Source of the DNA: Calothrix sp. NIES-2100
Lineage (GTDB): Bacteria; Cyanobacteriota; Cyanobacteriia; Cyanobacteriales; Nostocaceae
Direction of reading: 5' to 3'
NCBI RefSeq assembly: GCF_002368195.1
Contig: NZ_AP018178.1
Location: forward strand, 7,390,645 to 7,454,644
DNA length: 64,000 bases
Positions 26,996 through 35,217 of this stretch are shown piece by piece. Numbering within the stretch: the first letter of the stretch is position 1; each line of letters opens with the position of its first letter. The position numbers and the translations under genes were made by a program. The notes beneath the pieces are model-generated. The model searched no databases. It saw only the letters and a program-made list of their open reading frames with translations, and had not been told where the DNA came from.

Positions 26996-27451
26996 TTATA
27001 AATAATTGAAAAATTCTTCAGGTACTAGCTTTAATTCTCCTGACTTAAAGCGCTCAATGTTGATCCATAGTGCGCGATGTTGATGATTTTCCGATTCGGA
27101 AAATATTAAACTATCTAACTGATAAAATTTAGGATCAGCAAAATCACATTGATATAGTTGAATAATTTCGTGTCCTTGTCTACCGTTGAATATAAAGAGG
27201 TTTTCTAAACAACCTAAATAGCGAATATTAGTTAATTCTGCTTGAATTTCTTCTTGGAATTCCCGTTGTAAGGCTAAATGGCTAGGTTCGCTAAAGTCAA
27301 CACCACCTCCCAAGGCACGATAAAATGTAGATTGCTTTACAGGGTCGTAGCCTTCGGAAACAAATATGCGTTCGCCCTTGGCGTTGGCTCCGCCATCGCC
27401 ATCACGAATCAGTCCTAAGGCTAATACCCTAATTTCCCCTGATTTGCCCAT
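26996..27451 (-). CDS. Nudix hydrolase
   Basis: A 151-residue Nudix-fold pyrophosphohydrolase. The Nudix box is present as GGGVDFSEPSHLALQREFQE followed by E, with the REFQEE metal-binding glutamates at about residues 64-68. It probably cleaves a nucleoside diphosphate linked to another group, but the substrate cannot be read. The WINIERF and VPEEFFNYL endings are typical of a subgroup of short cyanobacterial Nudix proteins. It starts 19 bp downstream of the DUF3531 gene on the same strand, so these two genes, and possibly the TPR gene upstream, may share a transcript. Confidence 0.9.
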   Translation of the reverse strand: MGKSGEIRVLALGLIRDGDGGANAKGERIFVSEGYDPVKQSTFYRALGGGVDFSEPSHLALQREFQEEIQAELTNIRYLGCLENLFIFNGRQGHEIIQLYQCDFADPKFYQLDSLIFSESENHQHRALWINIERFKSGELKLVPEEFFNYL

Positions 27452-27469
27452 TTTAGTAACTAAACTTAA

Positions 27470-27922
27470 CTAATTATCGTACATAGAGTAAGACCGACTG
27501 TCGCTATCTTCGACAGGCCAATCTTCATTTTCGCCACCCAGATACAATTGTTCAATAGTGACATATTCTTCGCTTAGCTGTGTCAGGGCGTTAATCAGGA
27601 TATCCAAAGCGATCGCATCACTGGTTCCCAAATCAAACCAACAACGCCCCCATTCACCTTCATACTCAAACTCACCCATGTTATGCATTAACGCCAATAA
27701 GCTTTTGTCATAACCTTGGGGATCATAATTCATGTAGCTGATATCCAGCCCAGTATCCTGTACCTGGAGATTTTCGGCGTTAAACGCACCCAATTTACCA
27801 AGGTAAAACCAGGAATTGAAAACCTCTTCTACATATTGCTTTTCTCGCGCCGAAGGAATATTGCTGAATTTTAGCCAAATCCAGACATCAAAAGGATTAA
27901 TTTCACGAAATTGGATGTACAT
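27470..27922 (-). CDS. DUF3531-family protein
   Basis: A 150-residue protein of the DUF3531 family, conserved in cyanobacteria and plastids. Typical segments are MYIQFREINPFDVWIW at the N-terminus, WFYLGKLGAFNAENLQ, DISYMNYD and EGEWGRCWFDLGTSDAIALD. It is soluble and acidic, with no membrane segment and no catalytic motif known to me. Conservation in photosynthetic lineages suggests a photosynthesis-related or regulatory role, but this is inference. It lies just upstream of the Nudix gene on the minus strand. Confidence 0.85.
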   Translation of the reverse strand: MYIQFREINPFDVWIWLKFSNIPSAREKQYVEEVFNSWFYLGKLGAFNAENLQVQDTGLDISYMNYDPQGYDKSLLALMHNMGEFEYEGEWGRCWFDLGTSDAIALDILINALTQLSEEYVTIEQLYLGGENEDWPVEDSDSRSYSMYDN

Positions 27923-27969
27923 TGTCGGTAAATAGCTCCGTTATCTGAGAATAAGCATAGCAGGAGACT

Positions 27970-28016
27970 GTTGACGGTTGATGGTTGATGGTTGACGGTT
28001 GACTGTTGACTGTTGA
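27970..28016. repeat. GTTGACT/GTTGATG heptamer array
   Basis: Seven tandem copies of GTTGA(C/T)(T/G) run directly up to the stop codon of the TPR gene. The same unit flanks the MITE-like copy at 30030-30150. Confidence 0.85.
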
Positions 28017-28949
28017 CTAACCCAAATTTTTGAGGGTATTGTTAGCCCTGCTGCGTTCTCCTTCGATTTGTTTGACTAAATCGGCGGGGAGTTGGGATTT
28101 TTTGCTTAAGGCTTTGTCAAAATTAGCGATCGCATCTTGGATTAATTGTCGGCTATTTTCTTTTTTCCCTTGTTCATGGAGAATTTGCGCTTTCAGGTAA
28201 TATACCTCTGGGTTATCAGCTGTTGCTTTTAAAGCACGGTTGACATAATCCAAGGCTTGAGGGTAATTTTTTAAGTCACGGTAAGCAATAGCAATACCCC
28301 GATCCACTAAGTACTGAGGCGCAGCACTTTTTTCTAACCCTTGAATTGCTTCGTCTGGGTTAGTAAAAGGTAGATTCACCGCTAATAGTAAATCCATATA
28401 GCCTTTAATTAAGTTCAGTTCTGGATCGTTGGCGGAAATGGCTTCGGCTTTATCCAAATATTCGTAAACTTCTCGCAGTTTACCTAAAGCTTGTCCAGCA
28501 CCACCTGCACCATCACGGGTGATAATTACTGCACCCTCAAAAAATTTGCCAACGGCTGTGTATAAATTACCGCGTAATGGATCAGTGGCAATTAATTTTT
28601 GTCCAGTTTCGAGGGTTTTTGTGCTGTAAGTAGCTAATGTGGTTAAATCCTTATTGGTATAGGCTAAAGATGCCCGCATCGCATAAGCTAAAGGTTCGTT
28701 TGGCTCACTAGCTAGGGCTTGTTTAAGGTAATTTTCTGCCTCTGGATAGTTACCTTTTTGAAAAACCGCCTTAAAAGCTGCTTCTGTTTTGTCACCAATT
28801 TCATGAGGGTTGCTAGTCCGAAATGGATCGCCAGCCAAGGAAGGATGCATCGACAGATTGAAGGCGATCGCAGCGCTAAAAGTTGCTTGAGCAAGGCTTG
28901 TGATTCTAGCCAGCACAATTGATTGAGGAGCCGAAAACCATTTAGTCAT
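28017..28949 (-). CDS. Sll0314/Alr1548-family TPR protein, exported
   Basis: A 310-residue cyanobacterial TPR protein. The N-terminus (about 1-40) resembles a signal peptide ending near LAGD, so the protein probably works in the periplasm or lumen. TPR-like units are visible at about 57-90 (AENYLKQALASEPNEPLAYA), 205-240 (QALDYVNRALKATADNPEVY) and in the stretches between. The middle contains the family motif GAGGAGQALGKLREVYEYLDKA. The protein is likely a scaffold in a complex; no partner is visible. It reads into the heptamer array and is 95 bp upstream of the DUF3531 gene. Confidence 0.82.
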   Translation of the reverse strand: MTKWFSAPQSIVLARITSLAQATFSAAIAFNLSMHPSLAGDPFRTSNPHEIGDKTEAAFKAVFQKGNYPEAENYLKQALASEPNEPLAYAMRASLAYTNKDLTTLATYSTKTLETGQKLIATDPLRGNLYTAVGKFFEGAVIITRDGAGGAGQALGKLREVYEYLDKAEAISANDPELNLIKGYMDLLLAVNLPFTNPDEAIQGLEKSAAPQYLVDRGIAIAYRDLKNYPQALDYVNRALKATADNPEVYYLKAQILHEQGKKENSRQLIQDAIANFDKALSKKSQLPADLVKQIEGERSRANNTLKNLG

Positions 28950-29351
28950 TATAACCCTCAGAATAATTGCGGTTGAAATAGTTGTTTATGTTACTTAGAA
29001 TGCAAAAAAAATGAAAAATCCTAACTTCGGTCTGTTTTAACCAGAATTGCCTACAGAGATCGACTTTTGTAATTGTTGCAGGTTCCCTGATTGGTTGTAA
29101 CCATTGCTTGGGAGTAAGTTTGCCACAATGGCAAAAAGTACGAGGTTTAGCTTTAATGTTTAGTGTCAGAGCTTTGCACAGACAGTCTTGCAACCCCAAG
29201 GAACAAGTAGAAGATTCTAGCTGTTAGATTAGGGTTGGAAAGCAGGTTACATCTATGAATTTTTCGGAATTTTCGAGAATTTCCTAATTGCTCTTCGTGT
29301 AGTTAAGCCTAGTTGATCAATTATTCGCTAACTTCTTGGTAATCTTAACAA
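28950..29351. other. 400-bp intergenic region, nothing recognised
   Basis: This is the divergent promoter region between the TPR gene and the ABC ATPase. An 85-codon minus-strand frame here has unusual amino-acid use (many Cys, His and Trp) and no ribosome-binding site, so I do not call it. Confidence 0.5.
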
Positions 29352-30026
29352 ATGCTCTATCTCAGAAATCTGATTTATCACCCAACAGCCTGCCCAACAG
29401 CGATTCTTAAAGCAGTTAACTTAGAATTAGCACCTCAACAGCTAGGTTTGATTATTGGCCCTAGTGGTTCTGGTAAAAGTACCTTACTAGAAATTTTATC
29501 TGGATTAGCTGAACCCACATCTGGCGCAGTTTTCTGGCGCGAACAAGAACTGCTAGCCGAACAGATACAACAATTGGCGGGGTTGGTATTTCAGTTTCCA
29601 GAGCGACATTTCTGTGGCGGTACAATTTTAGAAGAATTACGCTTAGGGCATCCAGAACTAGGGTCAGAGCGAGTTAGAGATGCGCTAAGTGAAGTAGGAT
29701 TAGAGCATTTATCGCTTTCAGCAAAACCCCATGCTTTGAGTGGTGGACAACAGCGGCGTTTAGCTTTAGCGGTACAGTTAATTCGCCAGCCAAATTTACT
29801 GTTACTCGATGAACCGACAGCTGGGTTAGATTGGTCAATGCGTCGGCAATTAGTAAACTTATTAGCGAAGCTGAAAAAAGATTGGACATTGTTAGTAGTA
29901 ACACATGACGCTGGGGATTTGTTGGCGATCGCAGATTGTTGTTGGACACTCAACCACGGTGAACTAAAATCAGTTGACCCCATGACACTGAAAGCGAAAG
30001 TGCAAGAACCACAACCTGCGGTGTGA
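29352..30026 (+). CDS. ABC transporter ATP-binding protein (ECF/CbiO-like)
   Basis: A 224-residue stand-alone ABC ATPase. Walker A (GPSGSGKST) is near residue 38, the Q-loop reads VFQFPERHF, the signature is LSGGQQRR, Walker B is LLLLDEPTAGLD and the H-loop is VVTHD. The VFQFPE motif is typical of energy-coupling-factor (CbiO/EcfA-like) ATPases and of the related plastid ABCI proteins. It probably pairs with a membrane subunit for metal or vitamin traffic, but no permease is adjacent. The start ATG 29352 gives the normal N-terminus. The next gene, rsmG, is separated by a MITE-like repeat. Confidence 0.88.
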   Translation: MLYLRNLIYHPTACPTAILKAVNLELAPQQLGLIIGPSGSGKSTLLEILSGLAEPTSGAVFWREQELLAEQIQQLAGLVFQFPERHFCGGTILEELRLGHPELGSERVRDALSEVGLEHLSLSAKPHALSGGQQRRLALAVQLIRQPNLLLLDEPTAGLDWSMRRQLVNLLAKLKKDWTLLVVTHDAGDLLAIADCCWTLNHGELKSVDPMTLKAKVQEPQPAV

Positions 30027-30029
30027 TTT

Positions 30030-30150
30030 GGTTGACTGTTGACTGTTGATGGTTGAGTGTTGTAGGGGCGGGTTCACAGATATCCTCGTGGAGCAACAAT
30101 GATCTAAATAAACCCGCCCCTACAGACTGTTGACTGTTGACTGTTGACCA
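30030..30150. repeat. MITE-like element copy 2 flanked by GTTGACT heptamers
   Basis: The 66-bp core 30059-30124 matches the core at 1826-1891 at about 57 of 66 positions by eye, including CGGGTTCACAGATATCCTC and CAATGATCTAAATAAACCCG. Here the outer ends have become GTTGACT heptamer arrays (30030-30058 and 30125-30150), instead of the AGGGCTGTT ends of copy 1. Confidence 0.82.
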
Positions 30151-30185
30151 TTGACTATTGACTAATGACCAATGACCAATGACAA

Positions 30186-30926
30186 ATGACTAACTTATTG
30201 CCTGAAATGGCAGAAATCTGGCAAGAAACTCTAAATTGGCAACCGAATGCGCAACAGCAATTACAATTTCAGCAGCTTTATGAATTAATTGTTGAAGGGA
30301 ACCGTCAGTTAAATTTAACTCGTATTACTGAACCGCAGGAGTTTTGGGAAAAGCATCTGTGGGATTCGCTGCGGGGAATTGTGTTAAAACAGCAATTTAT
30401 TTCTTTCCTTGATGAGGGTGCATCTGTAATTGATATTGGCACAGGTGCAGGGTTTCCTGGGATTCCAGTGGCGATCGCTGCGCCTAATTGTCAAGTTACG
30501 CTTTTGGATTCTACTCGCAAAAAGATTACTTTTATTGACAAAATCTTGACTGATCTGGCTTTAGATAATGCCAAAACTCTTGTGGGGAGAGTGGAAGAAA
30601 TCGCTCAGCAAACTCAGCATCGACAAAGTTATGATGTTGCTTTAATCCGTGCTGTCGGTTCCGCATCTGCTTGTGCAGAATATACTTTACCATTGCTCAA
30701 GCGCGGTGGTTTAGCGGTGATTTACCGTGGTAATTGGACTGAGGAAGAAACCGCAGCTTTGAAAAATGCTGTGAGTCAGTTGGGTGGTAAGGTGGAAGCG
30801 ATCGCACCCTTCACCACTCCTTTAACTCAAAGCATTCGTCATTGCTTGTACTTGCGTAAGATAGTCGCCACCCCTGCTAATTTCCCTCGTGCTGTTGGTG
30901 TACCCACCCAAAATCCACTTTGTTAA
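30186..30926 (+). CDS. rsmG: 16S rRNA (guanine527-N7)-methyltransferase
   Basis: Methylates N7 of G527 in 16S rRNA using SAM; loss of the family enzyme gives low-level streptomycin resistance. The 246-residue protein has the RsmG hallmarks: LNLTRITEPQEFWEKHLWDS near residue 41, the SAM-binding loop DIGTGAGFPGIPVAI near 80, LLDSTRKKITF near 103, and VALIRAVG near 151. The start codon lies inside a run of AATGACC/AATGACA heptamers, so upstream ATGs are repeat-borne and the exact start is inferred from family alignment. Confidence 0.94.
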   Translation: MTNLLPEMAEIWQETLNWQPNAQQQLQFQQLYELIVEGNRQLNLTRITEPQEFWEKHLWDSLRGIVLKQQFISFLDEGASVIDIGTGAGFPGIPVAIAAPNCQVTLLDSTRKKITFIDKILTDLALDNAKTLVGRVEEIAQQTQHRQSYDVALIRAVGSASACAEYTLPLLKRGGLAVIYRGNWTEEETAALKNAVSQLGGKVEAIAPFTTPLTQSIRHCLYLRKIVATPANFPRAVGVPTQNPLC

Positions 30927-31039
30927 CTAATTACTAATTCGTAATTCGTAATTCGTAATTTTTGGGTTTAATTCCCCTTTGTCTATACGTGGATTTGTTT
31001 GAGTCAGGTGTAGCACCTGTCTGTAGGAGCGGGGAAACC

Positions 31040-31237
31040 CCCATTGGTGTCAACTTAACGTGAAAGCCTTATCAGGAATTGATTTTGAATTAAATCGCCT
31101 ACGATAAAGATCCGCGTTACCCCACCCCAGTTTTGTCTAAAGCCAAAACGTCCCCTCCCCGCAAGCGGGGAGGGGATTAAGGGGTGGGGTAAAACGCCTG
31201 TGGGACAAGCCTTTTAGCTTAAGTTGACACGTATGGG
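31040..31237. mobile_element. MITE-like element with GTGTCAACTTAA terminal inverted repeats
   Basis: GTGTCAACTTAA (31047-31058) and TTAAGTTGACAC (31219-31230) are perfect 12-bp inverted ends. They extend imperfectly to CCCAT..ATGGG at 31040-31237. Inside are nested arms, ACCCCACCCC with GGGGTGGGGT, and a perfect 11-bp hairpin CCCCTCCCCGC-AA-GCGGGGAGGGG (31152-31175). The sequences outside both ends (GGGGAAACCC and GGGAAACCCC) also match one another. It has no coding capacity. It fills most of the 363-bp rsmG downstream gap. TTCGTAAT repeats precede it at 30930-30960. Confidence 0.75.
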
Positions 31238-31289
31238 AAACCCCGCCCTTTGCTTTGCTTTGCTTTGCGACAATCTCGTTTTTAGCTAA

Positions 31290-32528
31290 TCACAAATTAA
31301 TCGCATCTTGCACATGACCACAATGTTTACAATGCGGTAAATGCTTGTAAGTCAACTCGTGACAATTTTGGCACTCGACATATTGATAATAACCACAATG
31401 GGGGCAGTGGCTATCGTGATGCCGAATTTTTTTAGCGCAGTTGATACAGCGAGATTTTTGTACTCTATTCGCTGCTTGTACTTTAGCATTAAAAACAAAT
31501 TGCTGAAAGAATTTAATAATGCCAAAACCAATCAATGGAATCAGCAAGATGTAAATGTAACTAATTAGGAATAGCAACCCGCCAAAAATCGCGTTAATGA
31601 TATCAACCAGGAATTTAAAGATTACGCCGATTTGCAGAAATTCAAAGATTTTGAGAATTAAGGGAATAAAAAAGATAATCAATAAATGCCAGCTAATTAA
31701 CGAAATCAGTCCATATCTGCGGCGTTGAGCAAAGTTGTGAACTGAGAACGCAATGAGAATTAGCGGCAGCAAAAACAGCGATTGGAAACCTAGTTGAATG
31801 CTAGGATACCAAAATGATGCTTGTTTGTAGCCTTTTTCAACTTCAGTGAATTTATTCTCATCTTTGAGAAAAGCTAAATAACTAACACTCTCTGGTTTTG
31901 ATGTTAATTGAGTTTTCAGAGTAGAAATTTCCGCCTTTAGTGTAGCAATTTGGCGATTATTTTCCTCTAAATTCTGTTTAGCCTTTTCCGCAGCTACTTG
32001 ATTAATTGACTGTTCGCGAGACTGTCCGGCGATTTTTTCTAACAGCGTTGAGTCATATTGAGCGCGAATAGTCCGATTTTTTTGTTCTAGGTTACTGATT
32101 TTCGCTTGCTGTTGATCAATGTTTTTGACAATTTGTTGATTGGCAGAATTTGTAATCTTATTTTTAACATCAGCGTACTGTAAGCAAGTCGAAGAAACTT
32201 TCCCTAAATGTCCAGTTTCAGCTTGTTGATAGGTTTGCTGAAAACTTGGTTGATTCAGGTTGTATGGCAATCCCTGTCTAATAACTTCATAGTCTTTATC
32301 TTGAGTGTTTTTTGTGCGATAATTTTGCCACTCCGAATAACATGGATAAGCTTGATTAGGGCTGAGATGCCATCTACTGATATCATCTAGTCCAGTAAAA
32401 ACATTAACTAAGATAAAAATATCAATCAAAATAATGACAATCAAACTCACTGTATTTAGCGGTTCGTTGTTGATTGTCCTTGATTTACGAAATAGCTGAT
32501 TTAACAGACGGCGGATTCTGGCAAACAT
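31290..32528 (-). CDS. Membrane protein with coiled coil and C-terminal zinc ribbons
   Basis: A 412-residue protein of unknown function. One membrane helix lies near residues 27-46, followed by an extracytoplasmic segment with two cysteines. A long coiled coil spans about 140-215 (NIDQQQAKISNLEQKNRTIR and following). Three or four hydrophobic helices (about 243-345) come next, and a cytoplasmic tail holds paired Cys motifs: CINC, CPHC, CQNC and CKHC, each with nearby His. The tail should bind two zinc ions, like zinc-ribbon domains that bind protein or nucleic acid. The neighbour at 32662 on the same strand is another large membrane protein; a joint function is possible but unproven. Confidence 0.8.
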   Translation of the reverse strand: MFARIRRLLNQLFRKSRTINNEPLNTVSLIVIILIDIFILVNVFTGLDDISRWHLSPNQAYPCYSEWQNYRTKNTQDKDYEVIRQGLPYNLNQPSFQQTYQQAETGHLGKVSSTCLQYADVKNKITNSANQQIVKNIDQQQAKISNLEQKNRTIRAQYDSTLLEKIAGQSREQSINQVAAEKAKQNLEENNRQIATLKAEISTLKTQLTSKPESVSYLAFLKDENKFTEVEKGYKQASFWYPSIQLGFQSLFLLPLILIAFSVHNFAQRRRYGLISLISWHLLIIFFIPLILKIFEFLQIGVIFKFLVDIINAIFGGLLFLISYIYILLIPLIGFGIIKFFQQFVFNAKVQAANRVQKSRCINCAKKIRHHDSHCPHCGYYQYVECQNCHELTYKHLPHCKHCGHVQDAINL

Positions 32529-32565
32529 TTTATTATTTCACATAGTAAAAATTCAATAAATTCGT

Positions 32566-32622
32566 AGTCAGGACTTCAGTCCTGAATGTGTCAGCCCTGA
32601 AGCATTAAAGTGCATACTACGA
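32566..32622. repeat. Dispersed GTAGTCAGGACT hairpin, copy 2
   Basis: GTAGTCAGGACTTCAGTCCTGA is followed by TCAGCCCTGAAG and the inverse ATACTACGAATTT. AATTCGTAGT and ACTACGAATT form the outer ends. It separates the two membrane-protein genes. Confidence 0.7.
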
Positions 32623-32661
32623 ATTTATTAAAGCGATAGACGAATGTTATTTATTTGACAG

Positions 32662-34062
32662 TTACTTGTCATGCTCTGTTGGTACACTTTGCCAACTATA
32701 CCAATGTAGCACCGCTAGCCAAACTGCTGAAAGTAAGCCAGCTAGGCTGAGAGTAAGGCCGCTGTATGGTACTAATAATGCAAATATAGGTATGACAGCA
32801 CCAGCAATTGTACATAGGATCGCAGCTAAGGAAGCACGACGATTTGACCCCAGTCCCCACATTAAGGTGAGTAAGACAAGGGAAATCATTGTCCAAACTA
32901 ACTGCGGATTAATTAAGCGTCCTAAATAAGTTAAAGTTAACAGACAAGCAAAGAAAATTCCGCCGGCGATCGCTACATTTTTTAAATTCATGGGTAGGGA
33001 TAAATAAAGCAATATTATCCACCACAAAAATACTGCTGGCGCTAATAATAATAAGCGTGGTATAATGCCTGTGTTGCGCACTGGGGCAGTGTTGGTAAAA
33101 ACGCCAAAAGGATTTTTTACAGAAACATTATCATCAAATATCCAAGTAAATTCGGTACTACCTCGTTCAGTTTTAATATTATTAGGTACAATCCCACTAG
33201 CAAAATCAACTGGGCTAAAGTTGGCAATTGTTGTTAAGCGAAATTTAGACAGTAACTGTCCAGCAGCGTTATAAACCCAACGCGGCCCGCCTTGGGCTTG
33301 ATAGGTAACTTTAAAGGTAGTTTCTGCGCCAGGTTCTAAGCGGAAGGGAAAGCCATAATCACCGGGATTTCTTTGTTGTAATTGAGTGCCATCTCGCTCT
33401 ACTTTATATCTAGCTAGTAGTGAGTAAGCGTTAGGCGGTGGTGCTTCAAAGAAAAAACTATTAATATCTGTAAGTGGGTTATTAACTTTGTATTCAGCAG
33501 TATAATCTACTTTATAAATAGAACTGCGACCTTTCACATCTACACTTTGATCAAGCTTTACTTTAATTTGCGATCCAGCTAATGTTAACAAGCGATTGAC
33601 TTGTTGAGTGTCATTGACTTTAACTATTTTGTCTTTAACTCTAGTTGTATAGGTGTATGGTTCTGACGCTACGTAGCGAATTTGCGGTGCAGTTTGTTCT
33701 AGCTTATCACCAGCAACACTTTCCGCGACTTGTGCAACTTTTGCTTGTTCCCAATGGTGGTAACGATTGCTCAAAGTTGAACAGAGAAAAAATCCTGTGA
33801 TTAACAGCACTATAATTAAAGCTAAATGCTGTAGTCCCTTGAGAATTTGCGCGTAATGAATCGCCCATTCACCAAAGAAGAGTGATTGCTCTGTGGGATG
33901 TCGGCGTAGAGAAAAACTAACTAGAGCGATCGCTATCCCTAACGCTATAACTAAAAATACAATTAATAGAGAACCTTTAAGTGCTTGAGTGCCAAATTGC
34001 ACTAGCTCATGGGGATGTGTTAAATCAGGTAATCCGGGAATACCTTGAGCAGAAGAATTCAT
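32662..34062 (-). CDS. Multi-pass membrane protein with large extracytoplasmic domain
   Basis: A 466-residue protein with no recognised family. Counting from ATG 34062, a first helix pair lies at about 30-90 and is followed by an extracytoplasmic region of about 230 residues. This region is rich in beta-type sequence, for example YVASEPYTYTTRVKDKIVKV and FRLEPGAETTFKVTY. Five or six helices end the protein (about 333-455). The layout resembles proteins that display an external domain anchored by several helices. I start at ATG 34062, because the 45 codons upstream read like non-coding sequence. It is upstream of the zinc-ribbon membrane protein and could be co-expressed with it. Confidence 0.78.
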   Translation of the reverse strand: MNSSAQGIPGLPDLTHPHELVQFGTQALKGSLLIVFLVIALGIAIALVSFSLRRHPTEQSLFFGEWAIHYAQILKGLQHLALIIVLLITGFFLCSTLSNRYHHWEQAKVAQVAESVAGDKLEQTAPQIRYVASEPYTYTTRVKDKIVKVNDTQQVNRLLTLAGSQIKVKLDQSVDVKGRSSIYKVDYTAEYKVNNPLTDINSFFFEAPPPNAYSLLARYKVERDGTQLQQRNPGDYGFPFRLEPGAETTFKVTYQAQGGPRWVYNAAGQLLSKFRLTTIANFSPVDFASGIVPNNIKTERGSTEFTWIFDDNVSVKNPFGVFTNTAPVRNTGIIPRLLLLAPAVFLWWIILLYLSLPMNLKNVAIAGGIFFACLLTLTYLGRLINPQLVWTMISLVLLTLMWGLGSNRRASLAAILCTIAGAVIPIFALLVPYSGLTLSLAGLLSAVWLAVLHWYSWQSVPTEHDK

Positions 34063-34214
34063 TGATGAGTATTTGGATACTTTGTACAACCAGACAGATG
34101 TCTTCTGGTAAAAGTTTCTGGTAGATACATAGACGCAAAGCGGTGAAGCAGTGGCTCCCCAACCTACGCGGGTTGAGGTTTTTGGCTCTAACACCAAGCG
34201 TATTGAGACATCGC

Positions 34215-34430
34215 CTACTCTTCCAACAATTCCATCAACTCTTCAATCGTGACATCAAACGCACGAGCTATCTTATAAACTGCGCTTAAATCTACTGTGC
34301 TCATTCCGTCATCGCGGCGAGCATAGCTTTTAACTGTGTTGTAGTTGACTCCAGATTGATCAGCAACATCTTGTAGCGTCCAACCCCGCTTCTGGGCTAA
34401 TTCTCTAATTCGCAGCTTAACTCGTCCCAT
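34215..34430 (-). CDS. Small XRE-type helix-turn-helix regulator A
   Basis: A 71-residue single-domain DNA-binding protein of the Cro/XRE class. The HTH reads WTLQDVADQSGVNYNTVKSY, followed by the typical IARAFDVTIEELMELLEE dimer helix. It is a clear paralogue of the next gene (34490-34696), sharing the LRIRELA-RGWTL start and the EELMEL ending, so the pair arose by duplication. The 59-bp gap suggests an operon read leftward. Such small regulators normally repress their own promoter or belong to addiction or phage-derived modules. No toxin gene is adjacent. Confidence 0.88.
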   Translation of the reverse strand: MGRVKLRIRELAQKRGWTLQDVADQSGVNYNTVKSYARRDDGMSTVDLSAVYKIARAFDVTIEELMELLEE

Positions 34431-34489
34431 CCATGTATTGATAAAGGTGAGTATTCACCTTTAATTTAACACACATCAAAGGCGATCGC

Positions 34490-34696
34490 CTACTCTTCGA
34501 CCACTTCTATTAAATCTTCCATTGATACACCAAAGACACGCGCTAGCTTTAGCACAGAAATTAAATTAACCATTGCCATTCCAGGAGAATTTGCGTAAGT
34601 CGCAACAGTACTGTAAGGGAGTCCAGAACGCTCAGATACTTCCTTGAGTGTCCAACCCCTTACCGCCGCAAGTTCTTTAATCCGCAACTTAAACAC
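34490..34696 (-). CDS. Small XRE-type helix-turn-helix regulator B
   Basis: A 68-residue paralogue of regulator A. The HTH reads WTLKEVSERSGLPYSTVATY, and the C-terminal helix is LARVFGVSMEDLIEVVEE. It is the first gene of the pair; its start codon lies 22 bp from a striking set of nested palindromes (34719-34777) that could be its operator. Start ATG 34696 follows directly on the plus-strand ACACACAT. The target genes are unknown. Confidence 0.87.
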   Translation of the reverse strand: MFKLRIKELAAVRGWTLKEVSERSGLPYSTVATYANSPGMAMVNLISVLKLARVFGVSMEDLIEVVEE

Positions 34697-34718
34697 ACAT
34701 TATCCTGGCTTGACAGTA

Positions 34719-34777
34719 TCGAGATTTCGATTTTTAATTGTATTAACACCAAAAATCGAAATCTCGATTTTTGGTGT
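34719..34777. promoter_or_regulatory. Nested palindromes upstream of the XRE pair (candidate operator)
   Basis: Arm 1, TCGAGATTTCGATTTTT (34719-34735), is perfectly complementary to 34751-34767 across a 15-nt loop. The same 34746-34759 segment (ACACCAAAAATCGA) is also perfectly complementary to 34764-34777 with a 4-nt loop. The two hairpins overlap and exclude one another. The unit TCGAGATTTCGA is itself nearly symmetric, as expected for dimeric XRE binding sites. Confidence 0.6.
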
Positions 34778-34869
34778 AGACACATCAAAAGCGATCGCCC
34801 GATGAGCCTGGAAAACTTAAGAGCGATCGCTATTCCTAACAAATCCCACGAAGTGGGGAGGATTGCTCT

Positions 34870-35076
34870 ATGATATCAACGTCCGAGCCAAAGTCAAATA
34901 CTCACCCTTGGTGTATTATTCGGCAATTACCAAATATGCAAACAATAGTAGTTGCTAGATTTCATCGACGACAAGATGCAGACGGTTATTTACAGGTTTT
35001 GCGGCGATTAGTGCCGAATGTCAGCCATGTAATTGTATTTGACGCAATGATTCAAGCACAATTGCACGGGTATTAG
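34870..35076 (+). CDS. Small conserved protein of unknown function
   Basis: A 68-residue basic protein without membrane segments. The core WCIIRQLPNMQTIVVARFHR then RQDADGYLQVLRRLVP reads like a compact alpha/beta fold, and I associate similar short proteins with Nostocales genomes. The first 12 residues are polar. AGTGGGGAGG lies 7 nt before the ATG and supports the start. It is divergent from the XRE pair and could be regulated by it. Function unknown. Confidence 0.68.
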   Translation: MISTSEPKSNTHPWCIIRQLPNMQTIVVARFHRRQDADGYLQVLRRLVPNVSHVIVFDAMIQAQLHGY

Positions 35077-35217
35077 AAAGCTTCCGGTGAGAGGAAGCGA
35101 TCGCTTTATTGGCTTGATAGCCCAAAGGCGATCGCTCAATAAACATAATGGTTCTGAAACACATATTTAGTTTATGTTTGATAAATGAGCAAACTTTTTG
35201 TTTAGGAGTTCCAATCA

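Noticed and set aside
28942..29199. 85-codon minus-strand frame overlapping the TPR gene start
   Set aside because: Rich in Cys, His, Trp and Asn with no ribosome-binding site; it reads like untranslated upstream sequence.
34063..34197. 45-codon N-terminal extension of the large membrane protein
   Set aside because: The extension lacks hydrophobic or conserved pattern, and repeat-like GCAAAGCGGTGAAGC bases lie in it; ATG 34062 is better.
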